64,000 bases of DNA from an uncultured Saccharospirillaceae bacterium (lineage in GTDB: Bacteria > Pseudomonadota > Gammaproteobacteria > Pseudomonadales > Oceanobacteraceae), in contig CANNFT010000001.1 in assembly GCA_947503895.1 (NCBI GenBank), positions 434,001-498,000 of the forward strand. The letters are read 5' to 3'. A program made the position numbers and the translations under genes. Shown here in pieces: positions 21,067-30,702 of the stretch (positions are counted from its first letter, which is position 1; each line of letters opens with the position of its first letter). The notes under the pieces were generated by a model that was not told where the DNA came from, did not search any database, and saw only the letters and a program-made list of their open reading frames with translations.

Positions 21067-21398
21067 AACTGCTCCACTCTCATAACCTGAATAATAATGC
21101 CGCGCATTGTAGCGCTATTTAGGCATAAACGAGAGTATTCTGTTGATGTGAGAAGAATAGAACAATAATGCGACAGACTGGCCGCAGTAATAGTGGTTCA
21201 TTTGTAGAACAATCTTTTACTTTACTTAGCGCACGATCAATATAGGCTTCTTACTCTATGCGCCTGTAGCCATGTCCTCTCGATCAGATTTACAGCTAAA
21301 GTTAAGTGACGACCGGTTGGGTATCAGTGCTGCCTGTAATGACTTAAATAGAAAAGCATCCATATTGATTAGGTTAATAGCCTAGGAACCGTATCTTA
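21067..21398. other. Divergent intergenic region between uup and RND adaptor
   Basis: 332 bases holding the promoters of both divergent units. No operator palindrome or regulator gene is obvious next to the RND genes. Confidence 0.45.
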
Positions 21399-22517
21399 AT
21401 GAAGCTCAATAAAAGCCACTACTTTGCCATTGGCCTCGCAGGACTCCTATCTCTCTGGATGGTGAGCGGTGTCGCCACAAAAGATCCTCAGCCGCAGCCC
21501 ACTGCACCAGCGCTCTCCGCCACTGAATCAGCCTTTCCCGTTCAAGTTCAACGCTTTCAAAACAAAGAGGTTTCGCCTGAGCTAATATTGCACGGGGCAA
21601 CCCAAGCCAGCCGAACCGTTCACTTATCCTCTGAGATCTCAGGTGCAGTGAAGCGCATACTCAAACGCGAGGGCGAATTTGTAAAAGCTGGCGAGACAGT
21701 GGTAGAACTGGATGCACAAGACAAACCCCAGCAAGTTGAACAAGCAAAAGCATTACTCAAGCAGCGTAAGCTTGAACATGCCGCTAGCCAAAACCTCTAC
21801 AATAAAGGATTACAGAACGACACCGCACTAGCTCAGTCAGAGGTACTACTAGCACAAGCCAACGCGCAACTTAAACAACTTCAAATTCAACTTGATGCCA
21901 CTCGTATAAAAGCACCTTTTAGCGGGGTACTTGAAAACCGCAAAATCGAGCTAGGTACGTATGTTCAAAGAGGTGACCCCGTTTTTTCCGTTCTAGACTA
22001 CGATCCGTTTATCATTTCTGCTCATGTTTCTGAAAAGGACGTTGCAAGCGTTAACCTGAACAGCAAAGCGCAGGGTAGGCTCATTACAGGGGAAATCGTC
22101 GAAGGCCGAATTCGTTATGTTTCCTCTATCGCCGCGAAGACGACCCGCACATTCACCGTTGAGCTTGAAGTGCCTAACCCAAACCAACGAATGGCTGATG
22201 GCTTAACGGCCGATATTTTACTGCCGCTTTCGAATACTCAAGGCATACTCGTTTCCCCTGCGTTACTCTCGCTCGACGAGCAAGGTTCGCTTGGCATTAA
22301 GTATGTCGATTTAGATAATCGAGTGGTTTTCGGAAAGGTGCAGCTTATTAAAGCACAAGCGAACGGCGTATGGATCTCTGGCTTACCGAGTAACGTAGAC
22401 GTCATTACCATCGGCCAAAGCTTTGTCTCTTCCGGCGATGCCGTTAGACCCGTATCTCCTCAACCCTCAATCAACACCCCTGAAGTAGCGACTAAAGACG
22501 AGCTTGTTCAACCATGA
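21399..22517 (+). CDS. RND efflux periplasmic adaptor (membrane fusion protein)
   Basis: 372 residues with an N-terminal membrane anchor (residues 8-26) and the adaptor layout: a first lipoyl half (SSEISGAVKRILKREGEFVK), an alpha-helical hairpin (residues 105-155, glutamine and leucine rich), the second lipoyl half (ATRIKAPFSGVLENRKIELG), then beta-barrel and membrane-proximal domains. It joins the inner-membrane pump to an outer-membrane channel. The last four bases (ATGA) overlap the start of the permease gene, so the two are translated together. No outer-membrane channel gene follows; a TolC-type protein encoded elsewhere would be needed. Confidence 0.92.
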   Translation: MKLNKSHYFAIGLAGLLSLWMVSGVATKDPQPQPTAPALSATESAFPVQVQRFQNKEVSPELILHGATQASRTVHLSSEISGAVKRILKREGEFVKAGETVVELDAQDKPQQVEQAKALLKQRKLEHAASQNLYNKGLQNDTALAQSEVLLAQANAQLKQLQIQLDATRIKAPFSGVLENRKIELGTYVQRGDPVFSVLDYDPFIISAHVSEKDVASVNLNSKAQGRLITGEIVEGRIRYVSSIAAKTTRTFTVELEVPNPNQRMADGLTADILLPLSNTQGILVSPALLSLDEQGSLGIKYVDLDNRVVFGKVQLIKAQANGVWISGLPSNVDVITIGQSFVSSGDAVRPVSPQPSINTPEVATKDELVQP

Positions 22518-25500
22518 ATATGATTATAGAAGCGGCCCTGTCTCGAATTCGCACGGTTGTGTTGTTGTTTTTATTAGCCATGATTATGGGCATGGTGGCG
22601 CTCAATAGTATTCCGAAAGAAAGCACTCCAGACATCAGCGTTCCCTTTGCGTATATATCTATTAACCATGAGGGCATTTCACCAGAAGACGCTGACCGAA
22701 TTCTCTATAAGCCCATGTACAAAGAACTGAAAGGGCTTTCTGGCTTAAAAGAAATCATTGCTACCGCTAGCCAAGGTCATTTATCAATCCAACTTGAGTT
22801 CGAAGTGGATGTAGACATTGATGAAGCATTAGTGGATGTAAGAGAAGCCGTCGATACCGCAAAAGGCCAACTCCCCAGCTCAACAGATGAGCCTACTGTA
22901 AAAGAAATAAACCTTTCGTTATTTCCTGTCATGGTGGTTGGGTTATCCGGCAATGTCGATGAAAAGCTCCTATTTACCATGGCGAAAGACTTACAAGAAA
23001 AAATTGAAGCATTGCCTGGAGTGTTAGAAGCAAAGATACAGGGCGATCGAGAAGAAGTAGCAGAGATCATTATCGACCCCGCTAAACTAGATAGCTACAA
23101 CATTGATCACGGACAGCTCTTCAGTCTCATCAGCAATAATAACCAACTCGTCGCCGCAGGAAACTTAGACACGGGTGCAGGACGGTTCTCAGTCAAAGTT
23201 CCGGGTCTAATCGAATCTACAAACGATATTTTGACCATGCCGGTAAAGGTAGATGGTGATCAAATCGTTCGTTTTGCCGATATCGCATTTGGTCATCGAA
23301 CCTATAAAGACGCTGACAGCAATGCGCGCATCAACGGCAAGCCTGCACTAGCAATCGAAGTCAGCAAGCGATTGGGTAGCAACATTATAGAAACGCTGGA
23401 TGAAGTAAAAAAAGTAGTTCGTGAAGAGACACAGCAATGGAACAATGGAATTGAAGTGACGTTCAGTCAAGATCAATCCATTCAAATTATTCAAACGCTG
23501 GATGACTTATTTAATAACGTTCTGTTTGCCACGTTATTAGTCATGGTCATTATCATTGCATCGCTCGGACCTAGATCTTCCGTTCTCGTCGGCGTCGCCA
23601 TACCGGGCTCATTTTTAATCGGCATATTGGTGCTGAGTACGCTGGGTTACACGCTAAACATGGTCGTGTTATTTGCTTTAATTCTAAGTGTTGGCATGTT
23701 GGTGGATGGTGCGATTGTCGTCACTGAGTATGCAGACCGCCGAATGGCAGAAGGCGCTGCTAAACGCCACGCGTTTGCCGAAGCAGCCAAGAGAATGTCA
23801 TGGCCCATCATCGCATCCACTGCTACAACTCTCGCCGTGTTTATTCCATTGGTTTTTTGGCCTGGGGTCATGGGAGAGTTCATGAAATTCCTCCCGATCA
23901 CAGTACTTATCACGCTAAGCGCTTCATTGCTCATGGCCTTAATCGTAGTCCCCTCGCTGGGTGCATGGTTTGGCGGAGCGAGTACCGAGCACAATAATAC
24001 GTTAGATGCGATCAAGGCCGCTGAAAATGGCGAGTTTGAAAATTTACGCGGCTTCTCTGGTCGATATATCCAATTGCTGGAAAAACTACTTCACCACCCT
24101 TTAAAGGTATTAGGCGGCACGCTGCTCGTCGTTGTATTCATCATGTTCATGTACGGGCAATTCGGTAAAGGCGTCGAATTCTTTCCGGATGTCGATGCCG
24201 AAGTTGTCATGGTCGACATTCGAGCGCGAGGTAACTTGTCATTAGAGGAAAAAGATCAAATAGTAAAGGTAGTTGAAAAACGCCTATACGATATGGCCGA
24301 AATAAAAACGATTTACTCGAAGTCGTTTAATTCTTCAAGCAGTGGCACCAAAGACCTCATCGGTCAGCTGCAATTGGAGTTACAAGATTGGCAAATCAGA
24401 CGACAAGCCAATGTCATCATGCAAGATATTCGCGACCGCACGACGGACATCGCGGGCATTATAATCGAAACCAAAAAGCAAGAAGATGGTCCAGCGAGTG
24501 GCTCAGCCGTGCAGCTTGAATTAACCGGCGACGATTCAAAGCAACTCATTGCAGCCGTCAAGCTTGTCCGTGCATTGCTAAACGACGATCCCGAACTGAT
24601 CGACATCAAAGACAGCCGCGCCTTGGATGGCATTGAATGGCAATTAGACATTGACCGTGAAGCCGCCAGCAGAATGGGGACAGACATTGCCAGCGTAGGT
24701 CGAACCGTCAAGATGGTCACCAACGGCTTAAATCTCGGAGCTTACCGCCCTGACGATGCTGATGATGAACTCGATATTCGCCTACGCTTTCCAACCAACG
24801 ACCGGACCTTAGATCAGCTCGATCAGTTGAGAGTATCTGCACAGGGCCAGCTCGTCCCCATCAGCAGCTTTACATCCAAAACCCCGCAAAAGCAGAGTGA
24901 TACCATCATTCGAAATGGCAATAAACTCCGATTTATGGTGGAAGCGAATGTTCGTGAAGGGGTAAATGATGCAGAAAAAAGACAGCAGATCGATTTAGCG
25001 CTCGCAGAGCTGGAACTACCCAAAAACGTACTATATCGCTTTAAAGGAGACGCGGAACAAATGGCGGAAACCGGCGCTTTCTTGCTTCAAGCTTTCTTAC
25101 TCGCCATCTTTTTAATGGCCACGATTTTAGTCACGCAATTTAACAGTTTTTATCGCGCTGGCTTGGTCATGAGCGCCATATTTCTATCCTTTATTGGGGT
25201 GTTCCTAGGGTTAATGGTCAGAGGCGAGCCATTTGGAATCGTGATGAGCGGTGTCGGCATGATTGCTTTGGCAGGTATCGTAGTAAACAACAACATTGTA
25301 CTCATTGATACCTACGCACATCTGAGAAGAGATGGATTAACGGCCATCGATGCTGCGCTTCGCACAGGAGCCCAAAGGCTAAGACCCGTTTTACTGACCA
25401 CCATCACCACCGTTTGCGGATTAATTCCAATGGTTTATCAACTGAACATTGACCTAATTAGCCGTAACATTCTCGTAGATGCACCTTCGTCCCAGTGGTG

Positions 25501-25639
25501 GACACAATTATCGACGGCCATTGCAGGTGGGCTGGCTTTTGCCACCATCTTGACGCTCATTCTCACTCCCTGCTTGCTCGTGGCAGGTGATCGAGGCAAG
25601 GACTCGAAGAGTGCACAGTCAGTGCCCTCAGTGATGTAG
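22514..25639 (+). CDS. RND family efflux permease
   Basis: 1041 residues, the usual length of an RND pump: twelve membrane helices and two large periplasmic loops. Helix 1 starts RIRTVVLLFLLAMIMGMVAL. Helix 4 reads GMLVDGAIVVTEYADRR, so one of the two proton-relay aspartates of AcrB is kept and the second is glycine; helix 10 has AGIVVNNNIVLIDTYAHLRR instead of the AcrB lysine. This is usual in RND branches that are not of the AcrB type, so drug specificity should not be assumed. Coupled by ATGA overlap to the adaptor gene. Confidence 0.92.
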   Translation: MNMIIEAALSRIRTVVLLFLLAMIMGMVALNSIPKESTPDISVPFAYISINHEGISPEDADRILYKPMYKELKGLSGLKEIIATASQGHLSIQLEFEVDVDIDEALVDVREAVDTAKGQLPSSTDEPTVKEINLSLFPVMVVGLSGNVDEKLLFTMAKDLQEKIEALPGVLEAKIQGDREEVAEIIIDPAKLDSYNIDHGQLFSLISNNNQLVAAGNLDTGAGRFSVKVPGLIESTNDILTMPVKVDGDQIVRFADIAFGHRTYKDADSNARINGKPALAIEVSKRLGSNIIETLDEVKKVVREETQQWNNGIEVTFSQDQSIQIIQTLDDLFNNVLFATLLVMVIIIASLGPRSSVLVGVAIPGSFLIGILVLSTLGYTLNMVVLFALILSVGMLVDGAIVVTEYADRRMAEGAAKRHAFAEAAKRMSWPIIASTATTLAVFIPLVFWPGVMGEFMKFLPITVLITLSASLLMALIVVPSLGAWFGGASTEHNNTLDAIKAAENGEFENLRGFSGRYIQLLEKLLHHPLKVLGGTLLVVVFIMFMYGQFGKGVEFFPDVDAEVVMVDIRARGNLSLEEKDQIVKVVEKRLYDMAEIKTIYSKSFNSSSSGTKDLIGQLQLELQDWQIRRQANVIMQDIRDRTTDIAGIIIETKKQEDGPASGSAVQLELTGDDSKQLIAAVKLVRALLNDDPELIDIKDSRALDGIEWQLDIDREAASRMGTDIASVGRTVKMVTNGLNLGAYRPDDADDELDIRLRFPTNDRTLDQLDQLRVSAQGQLVPISSFTSKTPQKQSDTIIRNGNKLRFMVEANVREGVNDAEKRQQIDLALAELELPKNVLYRFKGDAEQMAETGAFLLQAFLLAIFLMATILVTQFNSFYRAGLVMSAIFLSFIGVFLGLMVRGEPFGIVMSGVGMIALAGIVVNNNIVLIDTYAHLRRDGLTAIDAALRTGAQRLRPVLLTTITTVCGLIPMVYQLNIDLISRNILVDAPSSQWWTQLSTAIAGGLAFATILTLILTPCLLVAGDRGKDSKSAQSVPSVM

Positions 25640-25669
25640 TTACCCTCCTTTTGTAATGATCATCGATCT

Positions 25670-25697
25670 CAGCTGCGCCCATAGTTCGGTGCAGCTG
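25670..25697 (+). terminator. Weak hairpin after the RND operon, within a 360-base gap
   Basis: CAGCTGC (25670-25676) pairs with GCAGCTG (25691-25697) across 14 bases, 31 bases after the permease stop, without a T tract. The rest of 25698-26000 is AT-rich with no recognised gene. Confidence 0.35.
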
Positions 25698-26009
25698 TAC
25701 GACTCCTCATCAAATGCTAGAAAGACCGGCATCTAAAAATCCGTGTAAATCTATAGGGTATTACCTCTTCACTGCAAACCTTTCCTAGCACTAAATTAGA
25801 GGCGTGCTATAGATAGAAATCTTCTTTTCGACTCGACTTTTATTCGATTTTTATATTTTTACTGGCCATTTCAACCTTTACAAACCTTTAGCACTTTTTA
25901 TTCCAAAGAAAATGAGAACGAATAGATTCTTTCAAAGTGAATTTACGCTAGTCTGTTTAGTATGAAAGGAAATTACGATAACAGCGGAATGATGTAGAGA
26001 GTGTTTTAC

Positions 26010-27959
26010 ATGCAGCTAAAGCCAATACTTCTAATAATAGCTATAGTGACATTCAGTTCCATGGTGCATGCTAATGAGCATGACCAATTTTTAAAAGCCG
26101 AAAAGTATTTAGCAAAAAGACAATATTCTCGCTTTATCAATGTTTTACCGAACCTTCAAGCACACCCGCTACTTCCCTATCTAGAATCTCAGTGGATTAA
26201 AACGCAATTCCATAAAAAACCAGTAGAACAAATCAATGAATTTATGAACGTACATTCAGGAACGCCGTTTGCCTCGCAGTTACAACGGAGTTGGTTGAAG
26301 TATCTTGGAAAAAAGAAAGAATGGTCCCTATTTTTAGAGCATTATCAACCGACTCAAAACCTGACCATTCGATGTTATTTAGTGCGCGCGTTTAAAGCAC
26401 AAGGATACGCATCAGCATCACTAGAGGAAGGTAATGCTTTATGGTCCCTAGGTAAGTCACTCCCTAAAGCATGTGATCCATTTCTCGCTCGATGGAAAAA
26501 AGACGGCCTACTCACCAGCGAACGGTATTGGCAGCGGTTTGTTAAGTCTGTAGAAAATCGCCAATACAAACTTGCTCGATACCTGCAAAAGAAACTTCCA
26601 AACAAACTAAAAAAACAAGCAGGCCTTGTTCGTAGCATATGGCGTCAGCCTAAAGATATATTTCGTAAAAAAGATGCCGCCCAGCTTCCGGTTGAGGCGA
26701 GAGCCATTTTAGTCACCCGCGCGCTCAAACGTTTCCCTGAGCTCGCCCAAAAAGCCTCGCTAGAAACGCTCATTGCAGACTTTAGTGATGCTGCACATAA
26801 GCAAGCACAATACGAGCGCTTTACAGCGTTTGCTAAAACACCCAATGCCGACACCTTTCATCACTATAAGGAAGCTGCTGACAATGGCCTATTAGATGAT
26901 GAATTGGTCAACCATTTCCTCAACGGGGCCGTTCAGAACGCTCAATGGCCGACCTACGCATATTTATATAAGGTGGCTCCACAGCACATTCAACAGGAAC
27001 CCAAATGGAGTTACTGGAAGGGCCGCGCACTCATCTCCATGGGCGCGCCGACACCCAATGCTGCGCCCTATTATCAGATAGCGTCAAAGGAACGTGACTA
27101 CTATGGATTCATGGCTTCGCAAGCCTTACAAATACCCGCCGCCATGAATCACAACCCGACCCATGTATCCGGCGATGTCATCCTACAAACGAAGGCTAAC
27201 CCTGCGATACAAAGGTCATTGGCTTTTTTAGAGCTAAACAGAATTACGTCGGCACGACGTGAATGGCAACATGCTTTTGATCATTTAGATCAAGATAGTC
27301 GCCGGGCAATGGCACTGATTGCAGGACGTTACGAGTGGGCTGACCGGGCAATTTTCACTCTGGCTCAATTGAAAGACTGGCACGATTTACAACTTCGTTT
27401 CCCGCTAGCACATGCGCAACATTTCTCTCAAGCTGCGCAGCGAACCCAGCTGCCCATGGATTGGATATACGGCATAGCACGGCAGGAAAGCGCCTTCCAG
27501 TTTGACGCACGATCGCCCGCAGGGGCCATGGGGTTAATGCAACTGATGCCTAGAACCGCACAATCTGTGAGTAAACGAAATCGATTACGTTATTCAAAAA
27601 AATCTCTCTTAAAGCCTCAATATAATCTCGATCTGGGAAGTCGCTACATGAAGCAGCTCCTCAATCGATACGATGGTAATCGCGTATTAGCAACCGCTGC
27701 CTACAATGCAGGTCCTGGTAATGTGAATCGCTGGTTACGACGTTTTGAAGGGCCAATGGACCTCTGGATTGAGAACATTCCGTTCAAGGAAACCCGTGAA
27801 TACGTGCAGCGCGTCCTCGCGTACACCACCATTTACAGTTATCGCCGCGGGGAGTTGCAACCCATAATGGATAATGTAACGCTCGCGTCATGGGCACATT
27901 CTGCTGAGGATACGCTGCAAATTTCCAAAAACGAGACGCAGCAACCTCCGAAAGGTTAG
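26010..27959 (+). CDS. slt: Soluble lytic murein transglycosylase
   Basis: 649 residues from the ATG at 26010; a GTG three codons earlier is possible. A signal peptide (LLIIAIVTFSSMVHA) exports it to the periplasm. The long N-terminal part is the helical superhelix (U-shaped domain), and the C-terminal goose-lysozyme-like domain starts near residue 480: GIARQESAFQFDARSPAGAM carries the catalytic glutamate, followed by GLMQLMPRTAQ and AAYNAGPGNVNRWLRRFEG. It cuts peptidoglycan to make 1,6-anhydromuropeptides. Length and domain order match Slt70. Followed after 40 bases by a signalling-type gene. Confidence 0.95.
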   Translation: MQLKPILLIIAIVTFSSMVHANEHDQFLKAEKYLAKRQYSRFINVLPNLQAHPLLPYLESQWIKTQFHKKPVEQINEFMNVHSGTPFASQLQRSWLKYLGKKKEWSLFLEHYQPTQNLTIRCYLVRAFKAQGYASASLEEGNALWSLGKSLPKACDPFLARWKKDGLLTSERYWQRFVKSVENRQYKLARYLQKKLPNKLKKQAGLVRSIWRQPKDIFRKKDAAQLPVEARAILVTRALKRFPELAQKASLETLIADFSDAAHKQAQYERFTAFAKTPNADTFHHYKEAADNGLLDDELVNHFLNGAVQNAQWPTYAYLYKVAPQHIQQEPKWSYWKGRALISMGAPTPNAAPYYQIASKERDYYGFMASQALQIPAAMNHNPTHVSGDVILQTKANPAIQRSLAFLELNRITSARREWQHAFDHLDQDSRRAMALIAGRYEWADRAIFTLAQLKDWHDLQLRFPLAHAQHFSQAAQRTQLPMDWIYGIARQESAFQFDARSPAGAMGLMQLMPRTAQSVSKRNRLRYSKKSLLKPQYNLDLGSRYMKQLLNRYDGNRVLATAAYNAGPGNVNRWLRRFEGPMDLWIENIPFKETREYVQRVLAYTTIYSYRRGELQPIMDNVTLASWAHSAEDTLQISKNETQQPPKG

Positions 27960-27999
27960 CTATGCTTTAAGCAAGTGTAGTCAGCATAGGACAGTGCTT

Positions 28000-28596
28000 G
28001 TGGAATCCTCCAAGAAATATGGCATTACGGGTCATGGTTCCAGCTCTCACAATCCAGATTTAGACTGGAGTCAAATACAAGAAACCATCACCATGCTTGC
28101 CTTGGCGGTGGCTCAAGTCGAATCATCAATGACCGATGGGGAGCAAAGCGTCAGCACGCTGACTCGCTCCTTTACGCACATGGCGGACTACGTACAAAAA
28201 ATACGCAAAGTGACCAAAAAAGTGACACCAGAGAAACTAGATCAGTTTCGCGACATCATTGAAGATACCACCGAAAACCTAGAGCATCAGGTACAAGATG
28301 CTGTGGTCGCTTTCCAATTTTATGATCGTATTACCCAGAGACTCGATCACGTCTGCACCAGTCTTGATCGACTCGGCACGCTGATATCTGAACCCGATCT
28401 ACTCTTCAACCCTGAATCTTGGAAGTCCTTACAGTCTGATATTAAGTCGTCCTATACCATGGAAGCTGAGCGTATTATGTTTGAACATATTTTGATGGGC
28501 AGCAGCATTCAAGAGGCACTTGAAATTTACCGCCACCATTTTGATAAAGAAGAGTCAGACACGACGGATGGTGGCGATGAAATAGAATTATTCTAG
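28000..28596 (+). CDS. CheZ-like helical protein
   Basis: 198 residues from the GTG at 28000, chosen because AGGA lies eight bases upstream; a GTG at 27994 is too close. The protein is almost wholly helical, with VVAFQFYDRITQRLDHVCTS in the centre, a segment that resembles the conserved phosphatase helix region of CheZ-type and related chemotaxis accessory proteins (a Q-x-x-D-x-x-x-Q pattern is approximated). It lies close to cheV and HDOD/EAL genes, which fits a signalling role, but enzymatic function is a guess. Confidence 0.55.
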   Translation: MESSKKYGITGHGSSSHNPDLDWSQIQETITMLALAVAQVESSMTDGEQSVSTLTRSFTHMADYVQKIRKVTKKVTPEKLDQFRDIIEDTTENLEHQVQDAVVAFQFYDRITQRLDHVCTSLDRLGTLISEPDLLFNPESWKSLQSDIKSSYTMEAERIMFEHILMGSSIQEALEIYRHHFDKEESDTTDGGDEIELF

Positions 28597-28604
28597 AAAC
28601 CACC

Positions 28605-29429
28605 CTACTCTAAAATTTTGATTTCATTGCCGAGTTGAATACTGCCTTGGCCTCGATGAATGATATTTTGTCCCATGCAAACACCGTTTGCTTTTTTCCG
28701 AGTAGCCAGCATGAGTTTCATCACCTCAGGTTGTTTTTCAAGAGTGATGGGGTTAATGGTCGGCATTACACAACGAGTACAAGCTTTTGCTATATCGAAT
28801 TGAATACCGTTTATCTCAATCTTTTTCCATTGATCCTCCGCAAACGCTTCACACCCCGAAACAATAATGTTGGGCCGGAACCGATTGATATCGAGGTCGA
28901 ATGGCAGGTCTTTTTCCAAGTACTGTACAGAGGCTTCTGATATCAAGAGAAATGGATAACCATCAGCAAACCCCACACGATCGCCTTCTTGAGCATGTTC
29001 TAATTCCACTTGTCTATGACTGCTGTCAGGTATCATGACCAAAAATACTTGTCGTCCTAATATGTCACTCAGCCAAGCGCTAGCCTCATCCGATATCTTT
29101 TGAGCCGTCACAACATCTCGCCATATTTGAACACTGATCAATTCGGATACGACTGTCGCGTCCCTACTTTGCGAGGATGCAAAATCAGGCCAAGGCATAG
29201 AGAACTGCTCCTCACCACACTGAAACAACAGCGTGTCGCCTAAATCCTTCAGTTTAATCGCGGCCATTTTGACGCATTGTCTTTGAGTGACAAACTTCCC
29301 TGCCGCATCGACTAACATCATGCGCCGATCTAAATGCGGCCCCCATTCTGTGATGCTCATATTTGAAACAGAAATAACGCCGAGAGACTTAACCGGGTAA
29401 AATTGAAGGCCAGATATTGAAATTGACAT
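28605..29429 (-). CDS. MOSC domain protein (YcbX type)
   Basis: 274 residues with an N-terminal MOSC_N beta-barrel (ISGLQFYPVKSLGVISVSNM) and a C-terminal MOSC domain in which the conserved cysteine lies in ACTRCVMPTINPITLEKQPE. MOSC proteins bind the molybdenum cofactor; YcbX-type members reduce N-hydroxylated compounds. Unlike E. coli YcbX (about 369 residues) it ends without a ferredoxin domain, so it would need a separate electron donor. It stands alone between the CheZ-like and cheV genes, with a good ribosome-binding site (AAGGAG). Confidence 0.9.
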   Translation of the reverse strand: MSISISGLQFYPVKSLGVISVSNMSITEWGPHLDRRMMLVDAAGKFVTQRQCVKMAAIKLKDLGDTLLFQCGEEQFSMPWPDFASSQSRDATVVSELISVQIWRDVVTAQKISDEASAWLSDILGRQVFLVMIPDSSHRQVELEHAQEGDRVGFADGYPFLLISEASVQYLEKDLPFDLDINRFRPNIIVSGCEAFAEDQWKKIEINGIQFDIAKACTRCVMPTINPITLEKQPEVMKLMLATRKKANGVCMGQNIIHRGQGSIQLGNEIKILE

Positions 29430-29560
29430 AGTTCACTCCTTGTTGAAATAAGAGTGTACCTAAGCACCAAAGACGGCGGAAGCCTTAGAAAATGAAATGA
29501 ATTCAAGTGTGTGTGAAAGCAATGATTAGGTAAGGTCGGTTAACGCGAGCCTAAAACACA

Positions 29561-30502
29561 TCATCCAAACAATTGCTTAGCGCGTTCCTGCACGGCAGCT
29601 GCGAGCCCATCTGGCTGAAATTTGGATAAAAAAGCATTACACCCTACTTTTTTAACCATCGCTTCATTAAAGCTACCGCTTAGAGAAGTATGCAAGACGA
29701 CGTATAAGTCTTTTAATTCAGGGTCACTACGAATTTCTGTGGTCATTTTATACCCATCCATCGTGGGCATTTCTGCATCCGTAATCACCATCAGTACTTG
29801 GCTGTTTATCGGAGCCTCTGCAGACAAGCTTTTTAGGTATTGCAGCCCAATTAAACCATTATTAGCCGTCACAACCTCAATGCCCAAACTCGTAATCGTA
29901 TCCTTGATTTGCTGACGCGCTACCGACGAGTCGTCGACGGATAAAACCTTCAGCCCACTGGCAGCTGTTCTGCCAATCAAATCGTCATCGAGCACACCCG
30001 CGCTCACATCCGTTTGATATGGCACTATTTCCGCCAGTACTTTTTCAACATCAATAATTTCGACAATCTTATTGTCAACCTTCGTTATGGCTGTCAAATA
30101 GTGAGACCGTCCAGCCCCATTGGGCGGCGGCAGAATCTCTTCCCAGTTCATATTGACGATTCGCTCGACACCCGCTACTAAGAAGGCCTGAACAGTACGA
30201 TTATACTCCGTCACTATAATGGTCGATTCAGCGGTGTCTTCAATTGGCCCCATGCCGATCGCATGACTCAGGTCAACCACCGGTAGTGTATGCCCTCTCA
30301 AATGTGTGACGCCACGGACAACAGGGTGTGCATCTGGTATTTGCGTAAGGGCCGGCAAACGCATAACTTCTTGTATTTTGAATACATTAATCGCAAATGC
30401 TTGACGTTTATTCAGACTGAATAACAGCAATTCTAGGCGATTTTGGCCTACCAGCTTAGTACGTGAATCTACGTTATGAAGTACACCCGACATATCACAC
30501 AC
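29561..30502 (-). CDS. cheV: Chemotaxis coupling protein CheV
   Basis: 313 residues: an N-terminal CheW-like domain (LFSLNKRQAFAINVFKIQEV, then GVTHLRGHTLPVVDLSHAIG) followed by a response-regulator receiver domain from about residue 185. The receiver has the acidic pair in SVDDSSVARQQI, the phosphate-accepting aspartate in VITDAEMPTMDGYK, the threonine/serine in LHTSLS and the lysine in FLSKF. CheV links chemoreceptors to CheA and is tuned by phosphorylation. It is not in a che operon here. Confidence 0.95.
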   Translation of the reverse strand: MCDMSGVLHNVDSRTKLVGQNRLELLLFSLNKRQAFAINVFKIQEVMRLPALTQIPDAHPVVRGVTHLRGHTLPVVDLSHAIGMGPIEDTAESTIIVTEYNRTVQAFLVAGVERIVNMNWEEILPPPNGAGRSHYLTAITKVDNKIVEIIDVEKVLAEIVPYQTDVSAGVLDDDLIGRTAASGLKVLSVDDSSVARQQIKDTITSLGIEVVTANNGLIGLQYLKSLSAEAPINSQVLMVITDAEMPTMDGYKMTTEIRSDPELKDLYVVLHTSLSGSFNEAMVKKVGCNAFLSKFQPDGLAAAVQERAKQLFG

Positions 30503-30702
30503 ACCTGCCCAACTTCAGCGAAATGGCTTCTCATTTAACAGTGTAGCTCATGCGCCTTTTTTGCCTACAAATCTAATACCTAAAACTATTCACCGGCAAA
30601 AAGTTAGCATGAGCCGAACCGAATGACGCCAAAGTGCTAAGCTAAAGGGCAGTGGCAAGCCATCTAACGATCTGCCGTTGAGTGAAAGGTGTTGCACTCA
30701 TT

